6,953 nt of DNA from Oscillospiraceae bacterium (GTDB taxonomy: Bacteria; Bacillota; Clostridia; Oscillospirales; Oscillospiraceae): contig JAEETR010000076.1 in assembly GCA_016286595.1 (NCBI GenBank), forward strand, positions 1 to 6,953, given 5' to 3'. A program made the position numbers and the translations under genes. Within the stretch, counting starts at the first letter, position 1; each line of letters opens with the position of its first letter. Below, in pieces: positions 1-6,137 of the stretch. A model generated the notes under the pieces. The model was not told where the DNA came from and ran no database searches. It saw only the letters and a list, made by a program, of their open reading frames with translations.

Positions 1-1
1 G

Positions 2-778
2 GACTTCATCTTCTGGCACGGCAAATTCTCCATCTTCTGGGCTGTGGAGCTGGGCGCGCTGGGCACCATAGCGATTTTGTGGTTCCTCTTCAGGAAGGAA
101 AAAGACCCGGTCACTTCCGACCGCATGACGGAGGTCTCCGACTATGTTCCCGGCTACCTGATGATAGCCGTGGTCGTATGCCTCATCATCGCATCCTTCT
201 TCCATATCCCGTATATTGACGATATCAAAAACGGCCTTATCTGTATGGCTCTGTGCGTCTTCGGCCTCGTCCGGGGCTGCCTGCGCAGAAAGAACTCCGA
301 GCCGCTCAAGCTGGTGGCCAGGGAGATGGACTATCAGACGCTGGCGATGCTGTGCGGACTGTTCGTGGTCATCGCCGCCATCACCGAGGCCGGGATAATA
401 GACGCCGTGGCCGGGTGGTTCGCCACCGCCGTAGGCGGCAGCGTGTTCGGACTTTACACCCTCATCGTGTTCGCGTCGGTTCTTCTGTCCGCCTTCGTGG
501 ACAATATACCCTACGTGGCGGCCATGCTGCCGGTGGTGCAGGGCATAGCCGTGAAGCTGGGGATAGACCCCATATGCCTGTACTTCGGTCTCCTCACGGG
601 CGCCACCCTGGGCGGCAACATCACGCCCTTCGGCGCCTCGGCCAACGTGGCGGGTATCGGCATACTGCGCAAGGAAGGGTACGAAGTGAAAAACGCCGAC
701 TTCTTCCGCATAGGCATACCCTTCACACTTACGGCCGTACTCATCGGATACGCTTTCATCTGGCTCGTCTGGGCGTGA
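2..778 (+). CDS. ArsB/NhaD/SLC13-type permease, C-terminal part (5' truncated)
   Basis: This is the C-terminal 258 residues of a multi-pass membrane transporter of the ion-transporter superfamily that includes ArsB, NhaD and SLC13/DASS permeases. The frame is open to the window edge, so a GTG at 44 is internal and not a convincing start. Visible hallmarks (numbering from the first codon in the window) are a hydrophobic helix leading into DNIPYVAAMLP at about 167-177, and GGNITPFGASANV at about 204-216. The second fits the conserved GGN-x-TP-x-GASANV half-helix hairpin that lines the substrate site in this superfamily. About six or seven hydrophobic segments remain, ending in a short tail after a final helix. 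The family moves anions (arsenite, dicarboxylates) or exchanges Na+/H+. Nothing visible decides the substrate, and no arsenic-resistance gene is adjacent. A 62-base gap with no convincing terminator precedes the ABC ATPase, so read-through is possible. Family call firm, substrate unknown. Confidence 0.88.
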   Translation, partial: DFIFWHGKFSIFWAVELGALGTIAILWFLFRKEKDPVTSDRMTEVSDYVPGYLMIAVVVCLIIASFFHIPYIDDIKNGLICMALCVFGLVRGCLRRKNSEPLKLVAREMDYQTLAMLCGLFVVIAAITEAGIIDAVAGWFATAVGGSVFGLYTLIVFASVLLSAFVDNIPYVAAMLPVVQGIAVKLGIDPICLYFGLLTGATLGGNITPFGASANVAGIGILRKEGYEVKNADFFRIGIPFTLTAVLIGYAFIWLVWA

Positions 779-840
779 CGCCCCGGCAATGACCGTGTAA
801 AAAACGCTTTATCAATCAGAAAGAAAGGCGGAACATAAAA

Positions 841-1590
841 ATGCTCGATGTATCTCACGTCACAAAGAAATACGGAAAGGTGACTGCCTGCGACGACGTC
901 AGCTTCCACCTGGATCCGGGCAGCGTAACCGTGCTGCTGGGACCCAACGGTGCTGGAAAGAGCACCATAATGAAGGCCATCACCGGCTTTTTGCGCTATG
1001 ACGGCGACATAACCGTGGCCGGAAAGCCCAACAAGTCCGTGGAGGCAAGACGGGTGCTGGGCTATATCCCGGAGATGCCCTCGCTGTACCCGAATCTCAC
1101 GGTGTCGGAGCATCTGGAGTTCCTGGCCAGGGCATACCGGCTCGGCGGCGATTACAAGGAGCGGGCGCGGGCTCTTCTTGAGCGGTTCGAGCTGGCGGAC
1201 AAGAGCAAGAAGTTCGGCGACGAGCTTTCAAAGGGCATGCAGCAGAAGCTGAACCTGTGCCTTGGTCTTCTTCCGGAGCCGCAGATGCTGCTGCTGGATG
1301 AGCCCATGATCGGCCTCGACCCCCACGCCATCAAGGAACTGAAGGCCATGATGGACGAGATGCGGGAGCAGGGGAGGACTCTTCTTATAAGCACCCACAT
1401 CATAGACAGCGTCGACATGCTCTGGGACAGGACCGTTATAATGCAGAGCGGCCGCGTCATGGCCAATCTGACCCGCAGCGAGCTGGACAGCAGCGGCAGG
1501 ACCCTTGAGGAGCTTTTCTTCGAGGTCACCGAGGGCGTGGATCAGAGCGAGATGACCGGCACAGAGGGTGACGCCCCTGCCGAGGAGTGA
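841..1590 (+). CDS. ABC transporter ATP-binding protein
   Basis: This 249-residue nucleotide-binding subunit hydrolyses ATP on the cytoplasmic face to power the membrane protein encoded just downstream. All core ABC motifs are present: Walker A GPNGAGKST (34-42), a Q-loop region IPE (76-78) with glutamate in place of the usual glutamine, signature LSKGM (129-133), Walker B LLLDEP (150-155) with catalytic E154, D-loop GLDP (158-161) and switch H186. Glutamate at the Q-loop and LSKGM in place of LSGGQ are common in NatA/YhaQ-type exporter ATPases, so they do not suggest inactivity. The last 20 or so residues form an acidic, probably disordered tail. ATG at 841 is preceded by AAAGGCGG (824-831) at normal spacing and starts the usual N-terminal beta-strand. 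Its stop lies 5 bases before the ATG of the permease, whose ribosome-binding site is inside this gene, so the two are translationally linked. Substrate not visible. Confidence 0.95.
   Translation: MLDVSHVTKKYGKVTACDDVSFHLDPGSVTVLLGPNGAGKSTIMKAITGFLRYDGDITVAGKPNKSVEARRVLGYIPEMPSLYPNLTVSEHLEFLARAYRLGGDYKERARALLERFELADKSKKFGDELSKGMQQKLNLCLGLLPEPQMLLLDEPMIGLDPHAIKELKAMMDEMREQGRTLLISTHIIDSVDMLWDRTVIMQSGRVMANLTRSELDSSGRTLEELFFEVTEGVDQSEMTGTEGDAPAEE
1582..1587 (+). promoter_or_regulatory. Ribosome-binding site choosing ATG 1596
   Basis: GAGGAG lies in the last codons of the ATPase gene, 8 bases before ATG 1596. The alternative in-frame GTG at 1587 would overlap this site and have no Shine-Dalgarno of its own. 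ATG 1596 is therefore preferred as the start of the exporter/protease gene. Confidence 0.7.
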
Positions 1591-1595
1591 CGCTT

Positions 1596-4238
1596 ATGAA
1601 ACTGTTCTGGTATTACGCCCTTCACACCTTCAAGAATCAGCTCAGAAAGCTGATGAAGACCTGGGTGCTTATCTTCATAGTGGCATGTATGGTCATAGGC
1701 GGCCTTATCGGCCTGGGCGCCTCCCGGCTTGAGGAGATGAGCGCCGAGGGCGAAGAGGTCGTGGCCGAGGAGCCCGTCGAGGAACTTCCCGACGAACAGA
1801 TCGATGAGGAGACGCGAACCCGCAAGCTCCAGATCGTGGAGCTTATCGCGGGGGCGGTTATCCTGGGCATGTTCGTGTACGAGGCCATGTCCGCCGACAG
1901 AAACGGCAGCAAGATATTCCTGCCCGCCGACGTCAATCTCCTGTTCTCGGCGCCCATGACGCCTCAGTCGGTGCTGATGTTCCGGCTCATGACCCAGCTG
2001 GGCACGTCGATACTGCTGGGCATATACCTGCTACTGCAGCTGCCTAACCTTATATACAACGCCGGACTCGATATATGGTCGGCCCTGGCGATCATCGGGA
2101 CGTGGTGCCTGCTGACGGTCGTGGCAAGACTGTTCCAGGTTCTGCTGTACCTTCTGGCCTCCGACAGACCCAGATTCCGCGACAACCTGCACCGCATCGT
2201 ATATCTGGTGCTGGCGATGGTGGCGGGCGGCTTCGTGCTTTACTGGAAGCGCAGCGGTCTAACGCCGGTGCAGGCCGCGCTGGGCTTCTTCAACGCCCCG
2301 GCAAGCCGGTATATCCCCGTGTGGGGCTGGCTCAAGGGCGTGATAATGTGGACGGCCGAGGGCAGCATCCCCGGACTTCTGCTGTCGCTGGCCGGAGTGG
2401 GCCTTACGATAGTCGCTCTGATATTCATTATCCGCCGCACCCATGCCGACTACTACGAGGACGCCATGGCAAAATCCGAGGAGACCGCCGCGCTGATGGA
2501 AGCGGCCCGTTCGGAGAAGTCCGGTCTCTTCGTCACGAAGAAGCGGAAAAAGGACCGCAGCGAGAGACTGCGGCGTGACGGCATGAACAGGGGCTGGGGC
2601 GCCAGCGTGTTCTTCTGGAAGAACATGTACAACCGATTCCGCTTCGCCCATCTGGGCTTCTTCACAAAGACCATGGAGACCTACATCTTCGCGGCGACGG
2701 TCATCGCGCTGCTGTGCAGAATGGTGTTCCACGTGTCCGGCTCCATTCCAGTGGTGCTGGCGCTGTCGGGTCTGGTCTTCTTCCGTGCCATGGGCAACCC
2801 CCTGGAGCAGGACACCTCATCGGAGCTTTTCATACTCGTGCCCGAGAGTTCCTGGGCCAAGCTTTTCTGGTCGCTTCTCGGCGGCACGGTGAACTGCCTG
2901 CTGGACGTGCTGCCCGCCATCATAATCGGCGGCATCGTCAGCGGCGGCAACATTCTGGCAATGCTGGCCTGGGTGCCCTTCATAGCCTCCATGGACATGT
3001 ACGCCACCATCGTGGGAGCGTTTATAAATGTGTCCGTGTCCGTATCCGCGGGCAAGACCATAAAGCAGATGGTGCAGGTGATGTTCATCTACTTCGGTAT
3101 GCTGCCCGACATCGCCATAATAGCGATAGGGTTCGTGCTTGACAGCCTCGTCACGGCTGTGCTCATCGCCACGGGAGTGAACCTGCTGCTGTCCGCCGTA
3201 TTCTTCGCGCTGACGCCGCTGTTCATCGAGCCGGGGCGGGGCAGAAGCGCCATCCACGGCACCGAGTCGGTGGATTACCGTACCGCCAGAAAGACCTTCT
3301 CCCGCGCGGGTTTTTCACTCTTCATGGTGCTGGCTCTTGCGACGCTGGTACAGCTGCTGCTGGTCAGCCTGCTGTCGGATACGGCTGTATTCGAAAACTC
3401 CTGGGGTATCTGGCTCATCACCTTCGCACCCATGTATCTTATCGCCGTCCCGACGGCGCTGCTGATACTCAAGAAGCTGCCCGCCCAGAGGGAAGAAGGC
3501 ACGCGGCTGACGCCCGTCCAGTGGCTGTACGCTCTGCCCGTGACGCTGTTCATGATGTACGCCGGCAATATCGTCGGTACGCTGATAACGACGGGGATAA
3601 GCGTCCTCTTTTCCCGGGAGACGGTGAACCCCATAATGAACTATGCCATGGACGACAATCCCATCGCGAAGCTGCTGTTCCTGGTGGTGCTGGCCCCTAT
3701 GATAGAGGAATTCCTGTGCCGCCGTCAGATCATCGACAGGATACGGCAGTACGGCGAGAAGAGGGCGGTCATCGTGTCCGCGGTGCTGTTCGGACTTATG
3801 CACGGCAATCTGAGCCAGATGTTCTACGCCTTCGCCCTGGGACTGGTGTTCGGATATATCTACCTCAGGACCGGCCGCCTGCGCTATACGATAGCGCTGC
3901 ACATGTTCGTAAACTTCCTGGGCGGCATCGTAGGCCCCTACATACTTGAAAAGGTCAACTTCGATATCTTTGAGAACGTTTCCTTCGATACTCCCATAAC
4001 ACAGATGATAGGCTCCTCCGGCATAGTGCCCCTCATAATGTATGGCGGCACGATGTTCACATTGGCCATCATCGGCCTCGTCATACTGTGCGTCAGGGGC
4101 CGGAAGCTGGAGTTCAGCCCCGCCCGGCAGGAACTGGAGGCGGGAAGACGCTTCTCCACCGTGTGGGTGAACCCGGGTATGATACTGGCTGTGGCTGCCA
4201 GCCTTGCTCTGGTGATAAACGTCATTCTGGCCGGCTGA
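1596..4238 (+). CDS. ABC exporter permease fused to CPBP intramembrane protease
   Basis: This is an 880-residue polytopic membrane protein with two joined parts. Residues 1 to about 550 resemble the putative ABC-exporter permease family of Firmicutes: a basic N-terminus, helix about 22-42, a very acidic extracytoplasmic loop (46-72), then the cytoplasmic segment DVNLLFSAP (112-120), more helices, HADYYED (283-289) and a basic cytoplasmic loop (KKRKKDR). From about 565 the protein becomes a CPBP (CaaX/Abi) protease with additional helices and all expected motifs: EEFLCR (E704, E705, R709), FGLMH (F732, H736) and HMFVN (H769, N773). Known CPBP enzymes use such Glu/His residues to cleave peptide bonds within the membrane, so this half looks catalytically intact. 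The preceding ATPase gene surely supplies the motor. The joint function, such as processing and exporting a peptide or giving self-immunity, is inference; no precursor peptide gene is seen nearby. An alternative start is GTG 1587. Two-domain composition confident, substrate unknown. Confidence 0.88.
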   Translation: MKLFWYYALHTFKNQLRKLMKTWVLIFIVACMVIGGLIGLGASRLEEMSAEGEEVVAEEPVEELPDEQIDEETRTRKLQIVELIAGAVILGMFVYEAMSADRNGSKIFLPADVNLLFSAPMTPQSVLMFRLMTQLGTSILLGIYLLLQLPNLIYNAGLDIWSALAIIGTWCLLTVVARLFQVLLYLLASDRPRFRDNLHRIVYLVLAMVAGGFVLYWKRSGLTPVQAALGFFNAPASRYIPVWGWLKGVIMWTAEGSIPGLLLSLAGVGLTIVALIFIIRRTHADYYEDAMAKSEETAALMEAARSEKSGLFVTKKRKKDRSERLRRDGMNRGWGASVFFWKNMYNRFRFAHLGFFTKTMETYIFAATVIALLCRMVFHVSGSIPVVLALSGLVFFRAMGNPLEQDTSSELFILVPESSWAKLFWSLLGGTVNCLLDVLPAIIIGGIVSGGNILAMLAWVPFIASMDMYATIVGAFINVSVSVSAGKTIKQMVQVMFIYFGMLPDIAIIAIGFVLDSLVTAVLIATGVNLLLSAVFFALTPLFIEPGRGRSAIHGTESVDYRTARKTFSRAGFSLFMVLALATLVQLLLVSLLSDTAVFENSWGIWLITFAPMYLIAVPTALLILKKLPAQREEGTRLTPVQWLYALPVTLFMMYAGNIVGTLITTGISVLFSRETVNPIMNYAMDDNPIAKLLFLVVLAPMIEEFLCRRQIIDRIRQYGEKRAVIVSAVLFGLMHGNLSQMFYAFALGLVFGYIYLRTGRLRYTIALHMFVNFLGGIVGPYILEKVNFDIFENVSFDTPITQMIGSSGIVPLIMYGGTMFTLAIIGLVILCVRGRKLEFSPARQELEAGRRFSTVWVNPGMILAVAASLALVINVILAG

Positions 4239-4245
4239 ACGGAAT

Positions 4246-4295
4246 AAAAAAGGGCGTCCCCCGGAAACTTTCGTTTCCGGGGGACGCCTTCTCTA
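4246..4295. terminator. Intrinsic terminator between convergent units, probably bidirectional
   Basis: A 16-bp perfect stem pairs 4253-4268 with 4273-4288 around the loop TTTC (4269-4272), extended by a G-U and an A-U pair. On the minus strand it is followed by CTTTTTTATTCC (reverse complement of 4241-4252), a classic U-tract that would end the sigma/membrane-protein operon. On the plus strand it is followed by only TTCTCT, so it is a weaker terminator for the exporter/protease gene, whose stop is 14 bases upstream. Confidence 0.9.
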
Positions 4296-4330
4296 TGGGA
4301 GAAAGACTTTTACCTCTTTCGGGGTAACGA

Positions 4331-5329
4331 TCACGAATCGCCCTGAGCGGGGACGAATATGGTGTTTGCCATCTCCTCCAGCGCCTCGGGGGAGGCGTCG
4401 GACTCCATGACGAGGCTGTAGGTCAGACCGGGCACGATGTCGAACCAGAGGATCTTGCCCTGACCGCCCTCGTTGTAGGCGAGCTTTGCATCGCAGTAAG
4501 CGACCTTGCCTTCGGCGGTATTCGCAAACTCTCCGTCATCCGTGTCGGAGATGTCCACAAGAACAAAGTCGGAGGGGGAGGTGCGGTAGACGTAGCGTAC
4601 GCCTTCGAAGGTGTAGGCGGTCTCCGCCACCACAGCGCCGTCGCGGTTGAAGGCGTTGACGGTGACGTCCTCGGCGCCCGCGGGGGCGGTGGTTATGTCG
4701 TGACCCAGGTCGAGGGCCAGCTTGCTGGCGGTCTGGAGTATGTCGGAGGCGTCATCTTCGGAGCTGAGACACCACTGGGTCTGGTCCTCGGAGACGTACC
4801 AGCCCACCCAGTTGCCGTAGTTGCCGGAGCACATCTGCAGCTGCATGTCGCCGGCATTCCAGGTCACGTTCTCCTCGTCGGTGTTGTAGATACCGGAAAT
4901 GTCCTGGAACGACTCTGTCTTAAGCGCCCTGTAGGTGTAATCGCTGCTGCCAATGCTGAAGGTGGCCTGGGCCATGGGGATGGCTCCGGTGCCGTTTATG
5001 ATGGTGAAGGTCTCGTCTTTGGCACCCGCGGGAAGATCGAACTTGTAGCCCAGGTTACGGATCTCGACGAGGCTGGAGCTCTGAATGGGGTTTGGCGTCA
5101 TGGTCACGGCCACGGACTGTTCCTCCGTATTTCTGGCGGCGTCGCCGCCGGTATCGGCCTTGCCGGTCCCGGGACGCAGCAGGTATATTCCCACCACCGC
5201 CACGCAAAGGCACGCCGCCATCACTCCGATGTAGCCGATGTAGGAGCGTTTTGCCCGGGGACGCTGGGCCTCCTCAATAAATTCCGGATCGACGGCCCGG
5301 TGAAATCTGATGAATTTCTGTACGTTCAT
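4331..5329 (-). CDS. Single-pass membrane protein, putative anti-sigma/sensor partner of ECF sigma factor
   Basis: This 332-residue protein has a short cytoplasmic N-terminus (about 1-29), one transmembrane helix (about 30-51) and a large extracytoplasmic part. A low-complexity linker (about 53-85) leads to two similar modules at about 95-210 and 220-326. Each contains an aromatic/Arg strand followed by a D-I-S motif: YTYRA and DISG (131-146), then YVYRT and DIS (246-261). Each ends with a tryptophan-containing strand and an acidic helix. No signal peptidase or lipoprotein site is evident. The ATG overlaps the sigma stop as ATGA (5326-5329) with GGAGG 13 bases upstream, so translation is probably coupled to the sigma gene. 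By family precedent in Clostridia, the second gene of such an operon binds the sigma factor through its cytoplasmic tail and senses envelope conditions outside. That tail (with DPEFIEEA at 14-21) is too short for a standard zinc-finger anti-sigma domain, so the anti-sigma role rests on context. It could instead be a sensor or target protein. Confidence 0.8.
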   Translation of the reverse strand: MNVQKFIRFHRAVDPEFIEEAQRPRAKRSYIGYIGVMAACLCVAVVGIYLLRPGTGKADTGGDAARNTEEQSVAVTMTPNPIQSSSLVEIRNLGYKFDLPAGAKDETFTIINGTGAIPMAQATFSIGSSDYTYRALKTESFQDISGIYNTDEENVTWNAGDMQLQMCSGNYGNWVGWYVSEDQTQWCLSSEDDASDILQTASKLALDLGHDITTAPAGAEDVTVNAFNRDGAVVAETAYTFEGVRYVYRTSPSDFVLVDISDTDDGEFANTAEGKVAYCDAKLAYNEGGQGKILWFDIVPGLTYSLVMESDASPEALEEMANTIFVPAQGDS

Positions 5330-5886
5330 ATTGTGATGTTCGCCTCCAATAAAGTTTCGCGCATCCTGGTACGGGTCCTGAACAGGGAGGATTTTACCTT
5401 TGCCTCGCTGATATTCAGCGCCGGGGCGATCTCCCGCATGCTCTCGCCGTAAAAATACCGCCGCACGAATATGACGCGGCTGGTCCTGGACTGCGCGCGC
5501 AGAAAGTCGTTGAGCACCTGCGAAAGCTCCTGCCGGTCCTCATACTGCTCTATCTCGTCGGACCGGGATCCGACGAATTCCTCCAGCTCCTCATAGGCGT
5601 CGGTCAATGCGGTGCTGCGTTTTTCCGCCGTATTGTACGTATAGCGGTCCAGAGCCAGATTGCGCGTAATGCGGGCCAGATACGCCTTGAGAGAATTAGG
5701 ACGCTCCGGCGGTATGGCGTTCCAGGCGTTGAGCCACGTGTCGCCGACGCACTCCTCCACGTCCCGCTTGTCCGGCAGGATCCTTCCGGCCACGCTGGCG
5801 CAGAGGCTCCCGTATTGCTCCCGGACTCTCTCTATGGCGCTTTCCGAGCGGTCAAAAAATAGTTTAATTATCTCTTCGTCAGTCAA
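5326..5886 (-). CDS. ECF-type RNA polymerase sigma factor
   Basis: This 186-residue sigma-70 family protein has only regions 2 and 4, the hallmark of extracytoplasmic-function sigma factors that direct RNA polymerase to stress or envelope promoters. Region 2 spans about 10-80, with the region 2.2-2.3 helix around DVEECVGDTWLNAWNAI (42-58) and ARITRNLALD (71-80). Region 4 spans about 120-180, with the promoter-recognising helix-turn-helix GESMREIAPALNISEAKVKSS (147-167). A charged linker (about 85-118) joins them. The start is TTG at 5886, with GGGAG (reverse complement of 5897-5901) 10 bases upstream. The resulting N-terminus MTDEEIIKLFF matches the usual start of clostridial relatives, and no in-frame ATG lies nearby. 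It is the first gene of a leftward two-gene operon with the membrane protein. A candidate self-recognised promoter lies at 5941-5966. Length and motifs are complete. Confidence 0.95.
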   Translation of the reverse strand: MTDEEIIKLFFDRSESAIERVREQYGSLCASVAGRILPDKRDVEECVGDTWLNAWNAIPPERPNSLKAYLARITRNLALDRYTYNTAEKRSTALTDAYEELEEFVGSRSDEIEQYEDRQELSQVLNDFLRAQSRTSRVIFVRRYFYGESMREIAPALNISEAKVKSSLFRTRTRMRETLLEANITI

Positions 5887-5940
5887 GATATCTTCACTCC
5901 CTGCAGTGCTCCGAGAAGCTCTTGTCTTCTCACTATATAA

Positions 5941-5966
5941 GACGGAGCGTTTTTCATTTTGTTTCT
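5941..5966 (-). promoter_or_regulatory. Candidate ECF-type autoregulatory promoter of the sigma operon
   Basis: Read on the minus strand, AGAAAC (5966-5961) is followed by exactly 16 bases and then CGTC (5944-5941). This matches the general ECF pattern known from Bacillus sigma W/M/X promoters (about TGAAAC, 16-17 bases, CGTC or CGTA). Transcription would begin near 5930-5935, giving a leader of about 45-50 bases before the TTG at 5886. A sigma-A reading using TATATA (5939-5934) has no acceptable -35 at 17 bases. Pattern match only; no start site is known. Confidence 0.55.
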
Positions 5967-5967
5967 T

Positions 5968-5988
5968 TTCAGGAAAAATAATCCTGAA
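5968..5988. repeat. Inverted repeat abutting the sigma -35, possible operator
   Basis: TTCAGGA (5968-5974) and TCCTGAA (5982-5988) form a perfect 7-base inverted repeat around a 7-base A/T spacer. It lies directly upstream of the candidate -35 of the leftward sigma operon, where an activator or repressor could bind. It is AT-rich in the middle and lacks a run of T, so it is not a good terminator. It could also be chance. Confidence 0.45.
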
Positions 5989-5994
5989 TTTCTT

Positions 5995-6025
5995 CGTCCC
6001 GCCTCAGAACGGGGCGTCTTTTATT
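5995..6025 (+). terminator. Possible rightward terminator or leader hairpin
   Basis: CGTCCCG (5995-6001) can pair with CGGGGCG (6010-6016), with one U-G wobble, around an 8-base loop. It is followed by TCTTTTATT (6017-6025). This has the form of a modest rho-independent terminator on the plus strand. No rightward gene ends here, so it would stop antisense transcription coming from the sigma gene or attenuate a longer leader of the CDF gene. Confidence 0.3.
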
Positions 6026-6079
6026 ATACGACGTTTTATCGGAACAGTCACCGAAAAGGTTCGCATACGCGTTTCATTG

Positions 6080-6108
6080 TTGAATTTCGGCGGAGGATAT
6101 ATTACTAT
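6080..6108 (+). promoter_or_regulatory. Candidate sigma-A-type promoter for the CDF transporter
   Basis: TTGAAT (6080-6085) and TACTAT (6103-6108) are separated by 17 bases. Each matches the housekeeping consensus in four positions out of six, and the surrounding sequence is very AT-rich against a GC-rich background. A start near 6115 would leave a leader of about 20 bases containing the ribosome-binding site GAGGTGA (6127-6133), 7 bases (counted from AGG) before ATG 6138. Confidence 0.45.
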
Positions 6109-6137
6109 ATATAAAAAAGCAACCGTGAGGTGAACGT

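Noticed and set aside
771..783. GGGCG-TGA-CGCCC palindrome over the stop codon of the first gene as a terminator.
   Set aside because: The stem is only 5 bp with a 3-base loop and is not followed by a T-run on either strand.
511..1113. A 200-codon leftward frame across the permease end and ATPase start.
   Set aside because: It overlaps two strong rightward genes, has no recognisable motif, and would span the intergenic gap; a shadow frame.
1587..1595. GTG at 1587 as start of the exporter/protease gene.
   Set aside because: It overlaps the GAGGAG ribosome-binding site and has no site of its own; ATG 1596 is better placed.
4301..4320. GAAAGA/TCTTTC small inverted repeat just past the main terminator.
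   Set aside because: Six AT-rich base pairs with an 8-base loop are too weak to support a function.
4700..5452. A long rightward open frame (about 250 codons) antisense to the membrane protein and sigma genes.
   Set aside because: It runs opposite two clearly recognisable coding genes, has no family-like motifs, and is explained by GC-rich codon bias.
5883..5957. A 24-codon leftward reading frame (ATG at 5957) ending in TGA that overlaps the TTG start of the sigma gene.
   Set aside because: It has no Shine-Dalgarno site, contains the candidate -10 box, and begins upstream of the predicted transcript start. A frame this short is easily chance.
6051..6090. CCGAAA/TTTCGG inverted repeat upstream of the CDF gene as a riboswitch stem.
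   Set aside because: Six bases with 28 between them and none of the conserved yybP-ykoY or other riboswitch cores visible.
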